Shown here: in pieces, positions 11,222 to 23,189 of the stretch
How positions within the stretch are numbered: position 1 is the first letter of the stretch
Layout of the letters: each line of letters begins with the position of its first letter
Origin: Theristus sp. LFF4_11
Lineage: Eukaryota > Nematoda > Chromadorea > Monhysterida > Xyalidae
Direction: 5' to 3'
DNA: 64,000 bases
NCBI GenBank assembly: GCA_030248135.1
Contig: JASANC010004227.1
Coordinates: 62,001 to 126,000 of the forward strand
Notes under the pieces: model-generated
What the model was told of the DNA's origin: nothing
The model's input: the letters and a program-made list of their open reading frames with translations, nothing else
Databases searched by the model: none
Program-made: the position numbers and the translations under genes

Positions 11222-14200
11222 TTATTTGCTCTTAGGCGGAGCAAACGGCGTCGAGTTCGCCATGAGATTAGCTTGCATATCCGCAGCGACCGTCAAGTAA
11301 TACGACCAATAGAACGAGCTGAACAACGCGAACAGCACCGGGAACAGCACGGCCGAGCAGGCGTCGATGCGTTCACCCTTCAGCAGTCGCGCGAATCGCG
11401 TCACCAGTGGCGTCAGATCGCAGGCGTCCTCGTTGCCGTGCTGGTGATGATGGTGATGGTGATTGTGGTGATTGTGTCTGCCACTGTGCTCGTGGAAACT
11501 GTTGCTCGCGACATGCTGATGATGATTGTTGTTGTTGGTGATGTTGATCGGCTGCAAATGGTGATCGCTCGAAGCGCTCAGTTTGTTGCAGCCGGACACC
11601 GTCGCGAACAGACTGTTGATGATGCTGACGTTGTCGCCGCCGCCGTTGTCTGTCCGCTTCGCATGATGATGACTGCCGTCGCTCGGTGGAGACTCGATCG
11701 CCGCGAAGATCGACTGATCAGCGTTGACGAGTTGATTCAGTGATTTTGTGTTATTCACCGGTCTGCTTGAGCAGCCCTGTTGACTGTTGCTGACGACGCA
11801 CGTGTCCAGTGGTGTAACGTTCGCCGGTGACCGATGTAACGCCTTCGCGACCGTCACTGTAGCTCGATGGTGTTGATGTTGATGATGCGATGGTGAATGC
11901 GGGTGCGCTCGCGTGGAATGATGTTGATCGACACCGGTTGGCGTGGAACTGGAACGATTCGGTCGGACGCTGCCAGTGACTTCGACGCAGCCGCTGCCGG
12001 TAATTGGTGCTCCTGGGATTTTGTACAAGTTTGTAAGTCACAAAATGATAAAACACAATGTATTCCTCGTATCTGCTCGTCGTGGTTTGTTGTTGTTTAT
12101 TTTCGGTATCCAAACGACACAGCCCATTCAAGCGTTTCAATCAGACGCTTTCACCAACCGACAATCGACTGATCGTCCAAGTTCGTGTGCATCATCATTG
12201 ATTGCGGTGTCACTGGCGACGGTGTCAAGCCAGAGACGCTGACCAATTCGTGCGGTCGACGTGCGTGGTGACCCCCGGAAGAGCCGCTCGTCAGCGCCGC
12301 CATCGGAGCGTTACGCCAGTTTGTCTGCGAGCATTGTGAAATGGTTGACTTTGAGCGGCCATGATCTGATAAAACAAATACTTACAAAATTAAAATAAAT
12401 CTTGAAATATAACACGAACGTCATGTCGGCCATGGTGCTCATGTCTGCCATGTTCATCCGTGATGACGCACTGATCTTGCGGCTTGGCACGATGGAACAG
12501 CGATGCAGCCCATGAGCGTTTCGTCGCGGCTGTGCAGCCGGTACCGTGCTCCGAGCGTTTCGAGCCGCGTCGCCGCAGCGTCACCACGTTGGTGTTCGTG
12601 GACAGCAGGTATTCTTGTTCGGTCTCTGAAAATGCTTTCCATAAATTTGCTGAAAAATATAAAACCTCAAAACAACCGAACCAATGGCGAAATCGGCCGT
12701 CGCTGGGTGCCAGATCTTTGGGCGCAGCGCGAGCTCGTCTGCTTTCGGCTGCTGCTCGCAGGACGAGCCCGGCGTCGCACTGGCGGCAACGTGCGAGCGT
12801 CGAGAGCCGCGTCGTGAGCGCGGCAATCGATTGACGCTGACCAACGGTCGGTCGTAGTCGTCGATGTTGTCGATGTTGTCCAGGATGTTGTTTTGCTCGG
12901 TGTTGTCGTTGTCGTCAGGCGGCTGCTGAGCGTTTGACAGCTTCTGCGCTCTGCTCTTCGCTTTCTGCCGCTGACGACTCTCGACCTTGTCCATGAAACC
13001 GACGATCGCAAGCTCCAACAACGATAGAAAAATGAAGCCAACGCAGCCGAACATCCAGATGTCGAGAGCCTAGAGAACGGTCACGACTTTTCGTTTTTTT
13101 AGATAACTTTTCGAGACAACGTTCTTTCCATTTAATGGAAATGGAAACGGAAGCTTTGTCTAAAACTAAAACTGACTAAAAATATGGGTTTCTGCTGGGA
13201 TAATCGTGTCCCTGCCTTTTCTTGACTCAGTGCTCAAAGCTCGTAATCTACAACTGTAGTTGCATTTATGTCTCTTTTTATTTTTGTTCCCCAAAGGGGA
13301 CTGGGCCGATCCCGGAGGCGGTGCGATACCGGGTCGACCCGTGGCACAGGGGGAGCAAGCTCCGGCCAGCTGCGCCTAGGACCAAAAATCAGTAAATCTC
13401 GAAATTGTGCTCCGTTGGAACACTACCAGAGATTAAGCTGATAAGAACAGAAACTAAACACTTGATCTTAGCCAAAGGCCGAGAAGCGATGGTTTTTCAG
13501 TGTCGATTTAGCCTTGGTCATGCGGCAGTGAAACTCGTTCGCAACAGAATAAATCATAAAAGTGAGAGCCACACAACGGGTCATCTGACGAGGTCTGTCG
13601 AACTATCTGATGTTGTTCTGACGAAGAAAAGTGCGTATACAGCAAAACGTTGTCATTGTGCATTATGAAAGGCACACGGATGTTGGAGATTCAAAAAAGC
13701 ACTGGTCTACAGTCGAACTCTAAATTATATAGACAATCAGCTGATTGGCTGGTGATCACGTAATGCATGGTTTCTGTGCAGGTAGACTCCGCCTCCGCAG
13801 CATACCTGCACAGAATATATGCATCACGTGATCACCAACCAGTCAGCTGATTGCCAATAATTAAGAGTTCGGCTGTAAACACGCAGTTTGTTATAGCAAA
13901 TAAACGTTTTCTTTCGTCAGACCAACGTCAAACTTTGTCAGATAACCCGTTGTGTAGCTCTCACTTTAATGATTTTGTCTGTTGCTAACGAGTTTCACTG
14001 CCGCATGACCAGGGCTAAATCGACACTGAAAAACCATCGCTTCTCGGCCTTTGGCTAAGATCAAGTGTTTAGTTTCTGTTCTTATCAGCTTAATCTCTGG
14101 TAGTGTTCCAACTGAGAACAATTACGAGATTTACTGATTTTTGGGCCTAGGCGCAGCTGGCCGGAGCTTGCTCCCCCTGTGCCACGGGTCGACCCGGTAT

Positions 14201-16525
14201 CGCACCGCCTCCGGGATCGGCCCAGTTCCCTTTGGGGAACAAAAATAAAAAGGGACATAATGCAACTACAGTTGTAGATTAGGAGCTTTGAGCACTGAGC
14301 CAAGAAAAGGCAGGGACACGATTATCGCAGCAGAAAACCCATATTTTTAGTCAACAAAGTAAAAGCAATCAATAGTACGTATTGATTCTGTGACTCACTG
14401 TGTGCGCACACGTAGATAGGAAATCAATCATTATGTGGCAATTGAAAATTGAAAATCGCCTAAGTGACTCGGGCCAATTTAGGGGACTCGGATCACTTTG
14501 CCATTTTACATTCCCGCGTCATAAATGAAACTGTTTACCTATCTATTGCAAAAAGTACTTGCAAAGTGGCCCGATAGTATACAAATAGCCTATAAATACA
14601 AATCCATAACAGGTTCCGGCTCCAAAAACGGGATTACACTTTTTGCTCACAACCACGTGCAGTAACCAACACACTGAGAACGCCTACTCAACAAAATAAG
14701 AATTAAGAAATAAGAATAAGAACTCTGTTGAGCTAGGTGGTGCAACGTGCTGCATGCCAATCATCGCTGCAGCAAAATCATGGAAAATACTTGTTTTGTT
14801 GAGCAGGCGTTTTCAGGGTGTGTAAAGAAACAAAACAGCATCCACATGCGCCATAAGGCGTCCACCGACTTTGACATAGCTGACGCGCGGCAGTGTGGAC
14901 ACGATGTTGCCCAGTTGGAACGTGAGCGCCATCAAAGACTGGACACCGAGCGTGATGCGCGCTGGTAGCGCCTTTGTGTCCACCCAGAACGCGATCCACG
15001 AAATGAACACGGACAGGTTCGTTGGGAGATACGCCTGCAAACGCGTTCAACGACATTCTACTATAAACTGAGCTCGCTAAAAAACGCTGAACCGACTTGA
15101 AAGACATAGAACTGGCGTTGGCGCTTGAACGTGAACGTTGCCGTCAGTGAGTCCCACAGACCTGCGGTGTAAGCCGCCTGCAGCCAAACGACAAAATAAA
15201 CTTTTGGCCAATAATACATGCAATTTGTAAATCCAGCACCGAAATGTGAGCCACCACAAACTTGTGCCGTGTCAACATTGGTACCGATCAACTGGAATGT
15301 CGGCAGCTTTCCGTCGCCTGTCACGAACAGTGGCAACCAGTCGCGCCATTTGATTGCTACCTTGAAAAAGACAACACCTATCAAAAAACGTCACAAAAAT
15401 GTTTAGTCCTTTTCATGCTTGTGTTACCTCTGCAGCATTATACGAGTAGCTCTCCAAGGTGAGACGACAGTTTTGTGTGTCGAATGGAAAATACGACAAA
15501 TCAATGGTGCACGGCCCTCGCACTTGCACTCTGTAATATTGCAAATTTAGAAACGACGCAACGTTTGCCCTTCAGTATGCTCTGCAAGTTACACGACGAC
15601 AAAACTGCACGCTGACCGATAGTTCACCCAGACGGTGCCGTTCGGAAAGATCAACAGCAGAATGTTCGGATTCGGCGACTGGTGCACGATGACGTTCTTG
15701 CTCTCGGCGAAACAGACGTTCGGCGTCCAGATGTCCTTCAGCTTCAAATGCGACAACGACAGATTCGACAGACAGTAATTGTACGAGTCGAAGCTGAGTC
15801 GTGGGTCGAGCCAGATCTGACTGTACCAGATGTCAAGCACGAACGAGCTCGTGAACTCCGAGATCTCGGTGATGTCCTGCACGGTGATCTCCACCTGCAC
15901 GTCCGTCGTGTCCGCACTCGGCAGGTTGTCCTTGTCGTAAGTCTCCGTCGAGAACAGCTTCTGCAAACACGCACAATCGTTCGTGCTCAACAACATTCTT
16001 AGGAACACGATAAAGTCAACAAAACAGTGTGGTCCAACGTGACGATCGCTACACAGCTCAATTGTTTTTTTTTATACCAGGTCATTTTAGGATACCAAAA
16101 AAATACACCAAAAAGGTTTGACACTGTCTTGGACACCGAAAAAAGCAGCTTTTTAGGTGCACAATTGTTGACACACTGCCACGCACCTGAATCAACTGTT
16201 TCCGCAGCGTCTCATTCACCGGCACACAACCGCCGAAAGTGTTCGCGTGCACTTCGTCATACGGCAGTGAAACGCGCGGCGGATGCGGCAGCGGCGGCGG
16301 CGACGGAGGTCGCGTCACAAATTTCTTCTCGTTCGGGTCGTACATCCAGTTGTCCACGTTCACTTTGTCATAGTCGTACTGGCCGGCGTTCGGGTTGAAT
16401 GGATTCTGTTGTGCGTACGACACTCCGCCTGCACTCGGTCGGTTTGCACCATTGCCGCTGCTGCTCGACGCGACCGCCGTAACGTTCGGCAGAAGCAGCA
16501 GGAAATTAGTGACAACACCGGACAT
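11222..16525 (-). CDS. Cys-loop ligand-gated anion channel subunit (LGC/GABA-like), complete
   Basis: Ten exons splice in phase to about 895 residues: 16525-16187, 15960-15617, 15530-15428, 15360-15262, 15177-15097, 15034-14870, 13069-12682, 12625-about 12414, 12324-12159, 12012-11222. The start was chosen because [19 protein letters not shown] is a good signal peptide, although the frame stays open upstream to 17107. The ligand domain has the Cys loop ([15 protein letters not shown], 13 residues between cysteines) and WTPNVCF. The M1-M2 linker reads [12 protein letters not shown] is the anion-selectivity signature. M3 ([18 protein letters not shown]) begins exon 7 and M4 ends the last exon. 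The M3-M4 loop is unusually long (roughly 500 residues) and has a dense His/Asn tract. Expected role: a plasma-membrane chloride channel gated by a neurotransmitter that cannot be told from sequence. The donor of exon 8 is uncertain. Two U2 genes lie in the intron after exon 6. Confidence 0.85.
13296..13490 (-). ncRNA. U2 spliceosomal snRNA, copy 2
   Basis: Reverse-strand copy, 195 bases, with the same 5' end, the same altered branch-recognition segment (GTGTTTAGTTTCTG) and the same Sm site and 3' stem-loops as copy 1, but without the 9-base duplication in stem III. The conserved upstream block (GTTTCACTGCCGCATGACC) is present on this strand. It is transcribed in the same direction as its host channel gene. 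Confidence 0.88.
13710..13875. mobile_element. Tc1/mariner-like MITE (166 bases)
   Basis: Nearly the whole element is a hairpin: CAGTCGAACTC at the left end mirrors GAGTTCGGCTG at the right end, the arms match for about 58 bases, and TA dinucleotides flank both sides (13708-13709 and 13876-13877), as expected for Tc1/mariner insertion. No coding capacity. A decayed relative lies at 7058-7221. Confidence 0.75.
14036..14230 (+). ncRNA. U2 spliceosomal snRNA, copy 3
   Basis: 195 bases, the mirror partner of copy 2. The branch-recognition segment again reads GTGTTTAGTTTCTG. It differs from copy 2 at a few positions in the central region (AACTGAGAACAATTACGAG against AACGGAGCACAATTTCGAG), which changes paired bases in the stem-loop preceding the Sm site. 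The upstream block is conserved. It runs antisense to its host gene. Confidence 0.88.
14456..14522. repeat. Dispersed repeat, copy 1
   Basis: A block containing AAGTGACTCGG, GGGGACTCGGATCACT and CATTCCCGC recurs with small changes at 60980-61045. Its class is unknown; it could be the terminus of a mobile element. Confidence 0.55.
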
Positions 16526-18928
16526 GCTTAGTAGCGGCTGTCGCTTTGCGCCTCGTATCCGTGCGTTGCTTTTGTGTCGTTTTTTCTCCTGAACACCACC
16601 ACTGACAATGATGGTATCCACCGTGTCACTCGTTTTTTCCACCAGTCGCCTGGTGCGTCTCAGTGGCGTGTCGTTTGAGCGATGCGCCTGATTATCATTG
16701 TGCTCGTTCGCTTTGAATTGGCCGCCACAGCGTTGTTCATGTTCGCCACTTGTCTCGCGCAATAAATGACAGCTGGTGTTCACATAACAAGCGTGACGGC
16801 GGCCGCTTGCTGCCAGCCGACCACTACCGCCGCCAACACTATCATCATGATGATCACTGCAAAAGTGCGCCAGAGCAGCGCGCCCAGCAGCACCTTCACC
16901 GCGGCACTCGCACGCACGCCGCACTATTATTCTTTGACGCTGATAAGCTGTGCTTGTGTTGGTGGGGGTCGTTGTTGTTGTTGCAAAGTTGTCTATTGGT
17001 TCAAGTAAGATGTAGGCCATTTTCAATGCCGCCCCGGTCTCTATGTATGCGGTCGGTGTGTATGTGCAAAACGGGTAATGAGGTTTCGCGCTGGCGCACA
17101 ATGTCACTCTGGTATCTTTTCTCCTGTCCGGACTGTCTTTGCTGCTCTCTGTACTTCTTTTTCACTCTTCAGGTTCCTTTTGGTTTCGCTCTCTATCAAT
17201 GCGTCCGTCCCAGTGTTGTGTTTCTCTGTGAATTATTATGCAGTTTCGAATGTCTCCCGCTCGTTGGTGTTGTTGTTGTTGCCAATGTGCCTGGAAATAA
17301 AAATAAAGAAATCGGTTCAGTTTCAGTGAAAATGCATGTCACGATTGGACACACACGGACGCACACACCCATGTGCACATGTTCATTGTAATAGCGTATA
17401 TTGTACACGACTGTCAACTTCACGGAACACGAAGGGCGCGCGCAGCGCGACGTTTTTCTATTTTTTTCTGCATCCATACCAAAACCAGAGAAAACGCGAC
17501 ACATTTTCCATGATTACCAAAGAGAACTCTTTATAAAGCGTTTTGCTTTGAACGAAGAACCCAACGGACAATACAGATTCCATGGAGTGAAACATATGCT
17601 TGCGCTGGGAACTCATTGAAGAAAAAAACAGACACACGTCTCACGTTTACCACCCTGAAATATGATTTTCACCAGACGATAAGCATGATTTCCGATTGGG
17701 TCAACAAGGAAAAGTGAAAAAGAACGCCCGTTTACGGCATCACGCATGAATAAGGAAATGAACCTCAAATGTTGACGCATAAGTGACGCATGCGTGCAAG
17801 CGCACGCGCAATTTTTAAAGTAAGCCAGCATTTTTTATGGAACATTTCAAGAAAAAAACTACCTTCAGAATCTCGGATGCTCGCAAGAGCGTTCCAGGTC
17901 AATAAAATGATGGGGCTTTGCAAAAGTGGTCAACACTTTTGGCAGTTGACGGAAAGCACATGTTTCGACATGAGATTAATCACATGACACGTAAACAGAT
18001 CGTAACAGTGCTGACAAATGATTTTTGGGAGACACAAACATGTTACTATGAAAACGCGTTTGTTAAAAATAGTTCAAAGAACCGAAACGCCAACAGAACC
18101 CGACAAGTTTGTCAACAGCTAAACTGCAAAAGCGGAAAAAAGCAAATGGTCGCGTGTGTGTTTCTTGTAAAAATCCAGCGATGTACGACACCAGAGGCTC
18201 CTTTTTTCCGCTCGCTTACCCGCCTTCTTTCTAGTGGGGTTCGGTGGCGACAATTGCATTGGCATCGTCCGCATGGGCAAACATGTACGATCAGTCGAGA
18301 GACATGCATATGAGCGCTCCACATCTGCGATGTACGGTAACGCCACGGTTGTTTGAATATATTTTTTCTCTTTCTCCTAAATACTGGCAAGTGTCCTGCA
18401 TTGAAAACTTGACGATTAGGAAGAGAGAGAAAAACGCGGTTTGGCAGAAATAAAACGGCTGTTCCGCGGAAAAGTTTGCCACCATATTCCAAGCGTGCAA
18501 ATCGCATTTCACGCAACAGCAATGAGATATGTAATAAGCGGCATAAAAGGCAGCGCATCTTTCAGGGTGGGTAGAATCGAATTATTTACCCGCCAACACT
18601 TTTTCATTTCCAATTCTGCTATTGGGCGACCATATACCCATTTGATTTTTATAATATCGAACATATTTGTCGATGACGCGCAGAAGCTGTCAATAAAATA
18701 CGCCGATCGTTTCGGAATGAGACAGTTCTCCGGGCACAAATCGTCATACAAGGCAAGGCAATCGTGCATCGAATGTCTGTGTGGCGAGCAATTTCGTTAA
18801 ATTAGTCGCACTTTTGCCGATCATTTGAGTATTCAGTGTTTGGCAGTTGTGCTCTGCGACTGCATTATATTGCTTTTCATGTCGACGTCGCTGATGGAGT
18901 TTTAGGAGCGGCGCGGAGTAGCAGCGTA
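16526..18928. other. No confident gene
   Basis: On the minus strand the first exon frame of the anion channel stays open up to 17107, so part of this may be its 5' UTR or an N-terminal extension. Beyond that I see only short unrecognisable frames. Confidence 0.4.
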
Positions 18929-20093
18929 ATGGGGAAGCGACAAGTTTGTTTCATTATCTTCTTTTTTTTCCATTTTCCCCTCTCAGTTGCACATGTTTCG
19001 TTGGCGCGCGGTCAAGCAGGTCTTTTATTCATTTGCCCGAATATTTTCGATGACTGTTTTGGCGTTGTAACAAGGTAAAACCAAATTCGCATTAGAGACC
19101 GAATTTGAGAAACTCCGTAACGCACGAAAACCAGAAAAGTGCATCAGTGTAGTTTCAGTATCAGGAGGGAAACAAGCCTTTCGTGCGTGAAACTGAATGT
19201 CCGAAATGGAACAAAAGAAACTGAAAAGTAGTACACACAAATGACATTGCGCGCTCATTGAAGCGTTTTATAATAAAACAGCAACATCTAAGAGCCCATT
19301 TGGAACATGAATAGCCCGTCGGAACAATTTCCCGAAAACCAGACAAGACAAGCGTTGAAAAATTCAATTATTAAAATGACCAGTTACATTTAAAGATGTT
19401 CAGAAGAAAAATTGAATCTGTATGGTGTATTCACGATGGAATACTGCAACAACATTCACAAGATTTTGGGGCAATTTTAGTGGTGGTGACCATTTTTAAC
19501 GAAAACTGACTGCAAGCAGTAAATAAAACTTCTTTTGAGCTGCTATCCACTTAAAGTTAACAGCTCTTCAAAGCTACAATCTTCAATCGAACATTCAGCT
19601 GAAATAATAAAAGCATGAACATAAAATCGTGCGACACAGAGACAAAGACGCGATGTGCGTGTGTGCCATGGAGAAAACGATAAAACGGCACAGTGTCCTA
19701 CGTTTCGGTTGTGCTGGTTGGCTGAGCAAGAATAGAGAAAGAAAAGAATAATACAACCAAAGTACCGGAAAGACAGCGAGCCGAACCAGGTGGCCATTAT
19801 ACGGCAGTGGCGACAATAGCGAAATGCCAAGCGCAAGATAATGTTATGACAACATGTTATGGTATCATGACCAGCACGTGTGTGCCGTGTGTTTAGGCAT
19901 AACACTCGACTGCAATCTATCTCAATGTTATTGTCAGGTTGACTTGCCAAAGTCATTCGTTTCGTGTGACTACGCCACGCATACCTGCCATTTTGTGTCG
20001 CTGTGCCCCGAGTCTGCTGACTGTGGTGGAGTGTCCTTCGAAGGTGGACGCCGCATGTTTGACTGGGTTGGATTGGTGGGCGCTGGGCGGTGA
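18929..20093 (+). CDS. Possible divergent member of the small Cys-rich secreted peptide family
   Basis: Two plus-strand exons fit together in phase 1: 18929-19010 encodes a hydrophobic leader (MGKRQVCFIIFFFFHFPLSV) and 19897-20093, after a GTGTTTAG acceptor, encodes a cysteine-rich tail. From the LP residues on, the spacing LPKSFVSC, then C-x5-C-x5-C-x5-C, follows that of the three peptides on the minus strand (LPNQQSC, C-x5-C-x5-C), and the intron phase is the same. It differs in having extra N-terminal cysteines and a longer C-terminal tail (about 92 residues in all). The model rests on pattern only and the exon pairing is not proven. Confidence 0.38.
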
Positions 20094-21265
20094 TGAGAAA
20101 CTTCTGAAATTGAGGCTTAAAAAATTGTGAGCTTCTCTACCAGTTCAAAACAACAGAAACAGAGTCAGAGTGGCGCAGTCATATCGAACCGAAATGAAAG
20201 CGAATCAGAAATCAACCTTGTTCAAAAAACGTCGAAAAGCGAACTGAAAACAACGGCACACTTGCGAAAGAGACTCAAAAGTGAAGACACAGACGCAACA
20301 GTGAAGCGGAACCAGATCCAAACACACTAAAAACGACCAACACTTTTAAAAGGGGCCTTTCAAAACTAGCTCACTTTTTTGGTCTCGACACATGCACAAA
20401 ACCCTAAACTATTAAAGCTGCGCTAACCATATGTGCTCGCCTTAACACTGGTGCTGCACGACTAACTAAAAATGTGCTGTAGAATTAATGACAGCCAGTG
20501 CTGCGACATCATATTAATACATATCAATGGCAAACAGTACGCCTGCTCGTGAAAAACTGCAGCGTGTTATCGAACATTTGGCAGACATAAACCTTTGCAA
20601 AGTTATCTGGTCTCCGCACCAAAACCTCACTGGATTTTACCTGAAAAGTGCTCCACTAGCTTATAATCGAATTTGCCAGTGAGGCTCGGCAACAAACGTT
20701 GTTTCAAACCGACTTGACATGGTCTGATTTCAGCAAAAAGGTTTAATTCCAACGCAAATTACGCATTTCCCGATTTTTTCCGACATTCCGAACAAGTTCA
20801 AAAATACCTCAAATTTCAGTTCCGTGCAGCCAGCTCCAATCGCTCTTTTCGAATGTGCACCGGCGTCTTTGCAAAGAAAAGGGTTCAATTTTCATGCGGT
20901 TGCCAAAAGAGGACTTAACTTTTAGTTTATTAAGCCTGTAAAACGCCAGAGAAAACTGGATTAAAATAACAAATCGGCAAAGTCTGAACTCTAGACTTTC
21001 AAACTAGAAATTTCAAAAAAACCCGGACAGGAATGATCACAACGAACATCTATTGATTTCAATTAACACTCCGTTTTCAACAGCACCAACAAGCACTTCC
21101 GAAGGTTTTGACAACAGTTTCAAATCAACAAAGCACAAACACAACCAAAAAGTTTGGAAAACCTATCAATTTACAAAAAAAATTGTCAACGACAAACAAA
21201 AACCTGAGAAAACTTGCAATATTCTACCGAAAACCACCCACCCATCCACTTCAAGCTCTCAGTGC
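20094..21265. other. No gene seen
   Basis: AT-rich DNA with short frames on both strands, none with recognisable features. Confidence 0.5.
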
Positions 21266-21821
21266 TCAGTTGGATTCACAGTAGCTGGAGCATGGCAAAC
21301 CAGTGAAATAGCAGACAGTCACCCAGGTGCAGTGGCCGTGTGCCTGGCAGCTTTGTTGATTCGGCAAGTTGTGGCACGCTGTTACAAAAAGTGCTAGCTG
21401 TGTTTTCAAGAGTCACTGTTATGGTCTGAAGACCAGTGCACTGTAACACAGGAATTTGTTGCATTGTGTATTGCACAGTCAAAAACAAACGAGGTTTTTC
21501 CAGTTTTGCGACTCAAATATGCACACAAAAAGGCAACCAGTTTCGCACGTGACGAGGCAATTCAAACTAGCAGAGCTGATACCGAATTCCTGGGAGGATG
21601 GGACATGACCGAGTCACCCAAGCAATTTTTGAATTGCAGAAATCACGGTCATCAGATGTGTAGGGCAGTGACTTCGAGCGAAAAAGAAGTGATCGTTCAA
21701 AAATCCGCAAGAAGTATAAAAAGTGGAACAAAAAACACAAACCGGTCGAATTGCAGAACGCCACGAAGTGAACACTGAGCACAAACAGCACCACGAACGT
21801 TGATACACAGACACGCAGCAT
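21266..21821 (-). CDS. Small secreted six-Cys peptide, paralog C
   Basis: Exons 21821-21743 and 21378-21266 join in phase 1 to 63 residues. Exon 1 is a signal peptide (MLRVCVSTFVVLFVLSVHFV) and exon 2, after a GTAACAG acceptor, encodes the mature part: CHNLPNQQSC, then cysteines spaced C-x8-C-x5-C-x5-C-x6-C-x3-C, with CTWVTVC in the middle, ending in ESN. The SC-x5-C-x-W pattern loosely recalls PSI-type disulfide modules, but I do not recognise the family. It is the most downstream of three tandem paralogs (with 22086-22458 and 23190-24147), all on the minus strand and all with the intron between leader and cysteine domain. Role unknown; secretion is inferred from the leader. Confidence 0.7.
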
Positions 21822-22085
21822 GGTTTTGCAATCAATAAAAATAAGTTGCTCGTCATCTGATTGACTTTGCTTGTGGAAAGGTAAACTGGCTTTTGAACCG
21901 TTAAAATTAAAACACACTGGTAGATCCAAAGATGACATTTTTTTATTTTTTCCACATTTTATTGCGAAAGGCCTAAAACCACAAATCGGTACAAACTTGG
22001 CAACGTAAAAATACCAACAAAAATGCTGCAACATTCTTCCCTATGCACAGATCACAGATCCATTTCACAGATCACATCACGTTCT

Positions 22086-22458
22086 TCAGCCGCGCAGACC
22101 AGCGCTGTAGCAGCCGTTGAGGCAGGGCACTTGCTGTGTGTCGCCCGTGCATGTGTGCCATTCGCAGCCGTCACGATTCTCACACGCAGACTGCGGCAAA
22201 TTGTTGCACACTGATTGGACAAAAAAACAACCGTCAAGAAGTCAATAAAACAACAGTCAATAAACTACCGAACAATGAAATTCACCAGCACCAACAGCCA
22301 GTGCTATGACTTTAATAAGCACCATTCAATGGCACCGAATTCGTGACCAATCAACCATCACGGATTGTTTAAAATCAAAACTCACTTGGCACTGCCAGGA
22401 CAACCAACAAGCCGAGGCAAACCAGCAAAACGAGCAACAGACGCGCGTGAACGGACAT
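22086..22458 (-). CDS. Small secreted six-Cys peptide, paralog A
   Basis: Exons 22458-22386 and 22210-22086 join in phase 1 (donor AGTGAGT, acceptor CAATCAG, intron 175 bases) to 65 residues. The leader is MSVHARLLLVLLVCLGLLVV. The mature part has six cysteines spaced C-x7-C-x5-C-x4-C-x8-C-x3-C, with CNNLPQSAC, DGCEWHTC and PCLNGC, ending in GLRG. It aligns with the neighbours at 21266 and 23190 at every cysteine, at the LP after the first cysteine, at the Gly/His-Cys-x-Trp, and at the Pro before the fifth cysteine. Function unknown. The mature size (about 40 residues) suits an extracellular signalling or defence peptide, but nothing here shows which. Confidence 0.75.
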
Positions 22459-23189
22459 GACGAACCGAGACGTGACAGACGGAGATAGCAACAGAACCAA
22501 ATCTGAAAACTGCAAACACTTTCGATAGACAAAACAACTTGCAAAACTCAGCAGTATACAACATGAGGCTACGATTTCTATAGCGGCCATGTGCCGGGGA
22601 ATAAACTGTTTCAGATTTCGAAAAAACCAGCGGACGAAACGAATATCGAATATCTTTATTCACTTGTTCAATCTCTTCAAAGAAAAGCTCCACAACAACG
22701 AAAGCGACAACAGCTCCACAACTCATTTCAACATCAAAAATGCAACCACATGAACAATGGAAAAAGTGACAAAAAGTGTGCAAACTATAACAAAAACCAC
22801 AAAGCCATTCAATTGAATGGCGAAATTTCCTAAAACAACAACCATTCAACCAATCAATGCAATCAAACACAATCACAAAACTTATTGCTCAAGTACACTC
22901 TTGGACTTTGTGCCAAACTCAACCGAAGAACCTGGCCTGGCGATGCTCGGGGCAGCAATCAGCTTGGGGAGATCGTGGTCAGTTTTGTAAAACCGAGTGA
23001 TGTCTTCTAGAAATTAGGCATTAACAAATTGCCTGAATTTTGAGCCACCCTATCATAAAACTCCTGACAAACCCTACTGGCCAGAACGATCAGGTTGAAG
23101 TAGCGGCAAGGCAAACCAAATCATCAGAGTGTTCAATGACTTGTGTTTGACCAATCACAAACGAATTCGATTTTCAAAAACAAAACCAA
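22459..23189. other. Intergenic between peptide paralogs A and B
   Basis: No further gene seen; the spacer would hold the promoter of paralog A. Confidence 0.5.

Larger units (their letters stand above)
13165..14360. repeat. Large inverted repeat carrying two head-to-head U2 genes
   Basis: The arm 13165-13500 and the arm 14020-14360 are reverse complements of each other and include each U2 gene plus about 120 bases of 3' flank (shared landmarks ACAACTGTAGTTGCAT and the AAAACCCATATTTTTAGTC block). The roughly 520-base spacer holds both promoters and the MITE at 13710. The whole structure sits inside the intron of the channel gene. Confidence 0.8.

Noticed and set aside
16526..17107. N-terminal extension of the anion-channel ORF
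   Set aside because: The frame is open, but the peptide is low-complexity and lacks a leader; the ATG at 16525 gives a good signal peptide, so the extension is probably 5' UTR.
19660..19800. Minus-strand hydrophobic leader (MATWFGSLSFRYFGCIILFF) as another peptide gene
   Set aside because: The nearest donor is in phase 0, not phase 1, and no downstream Cys-rich exon was found.
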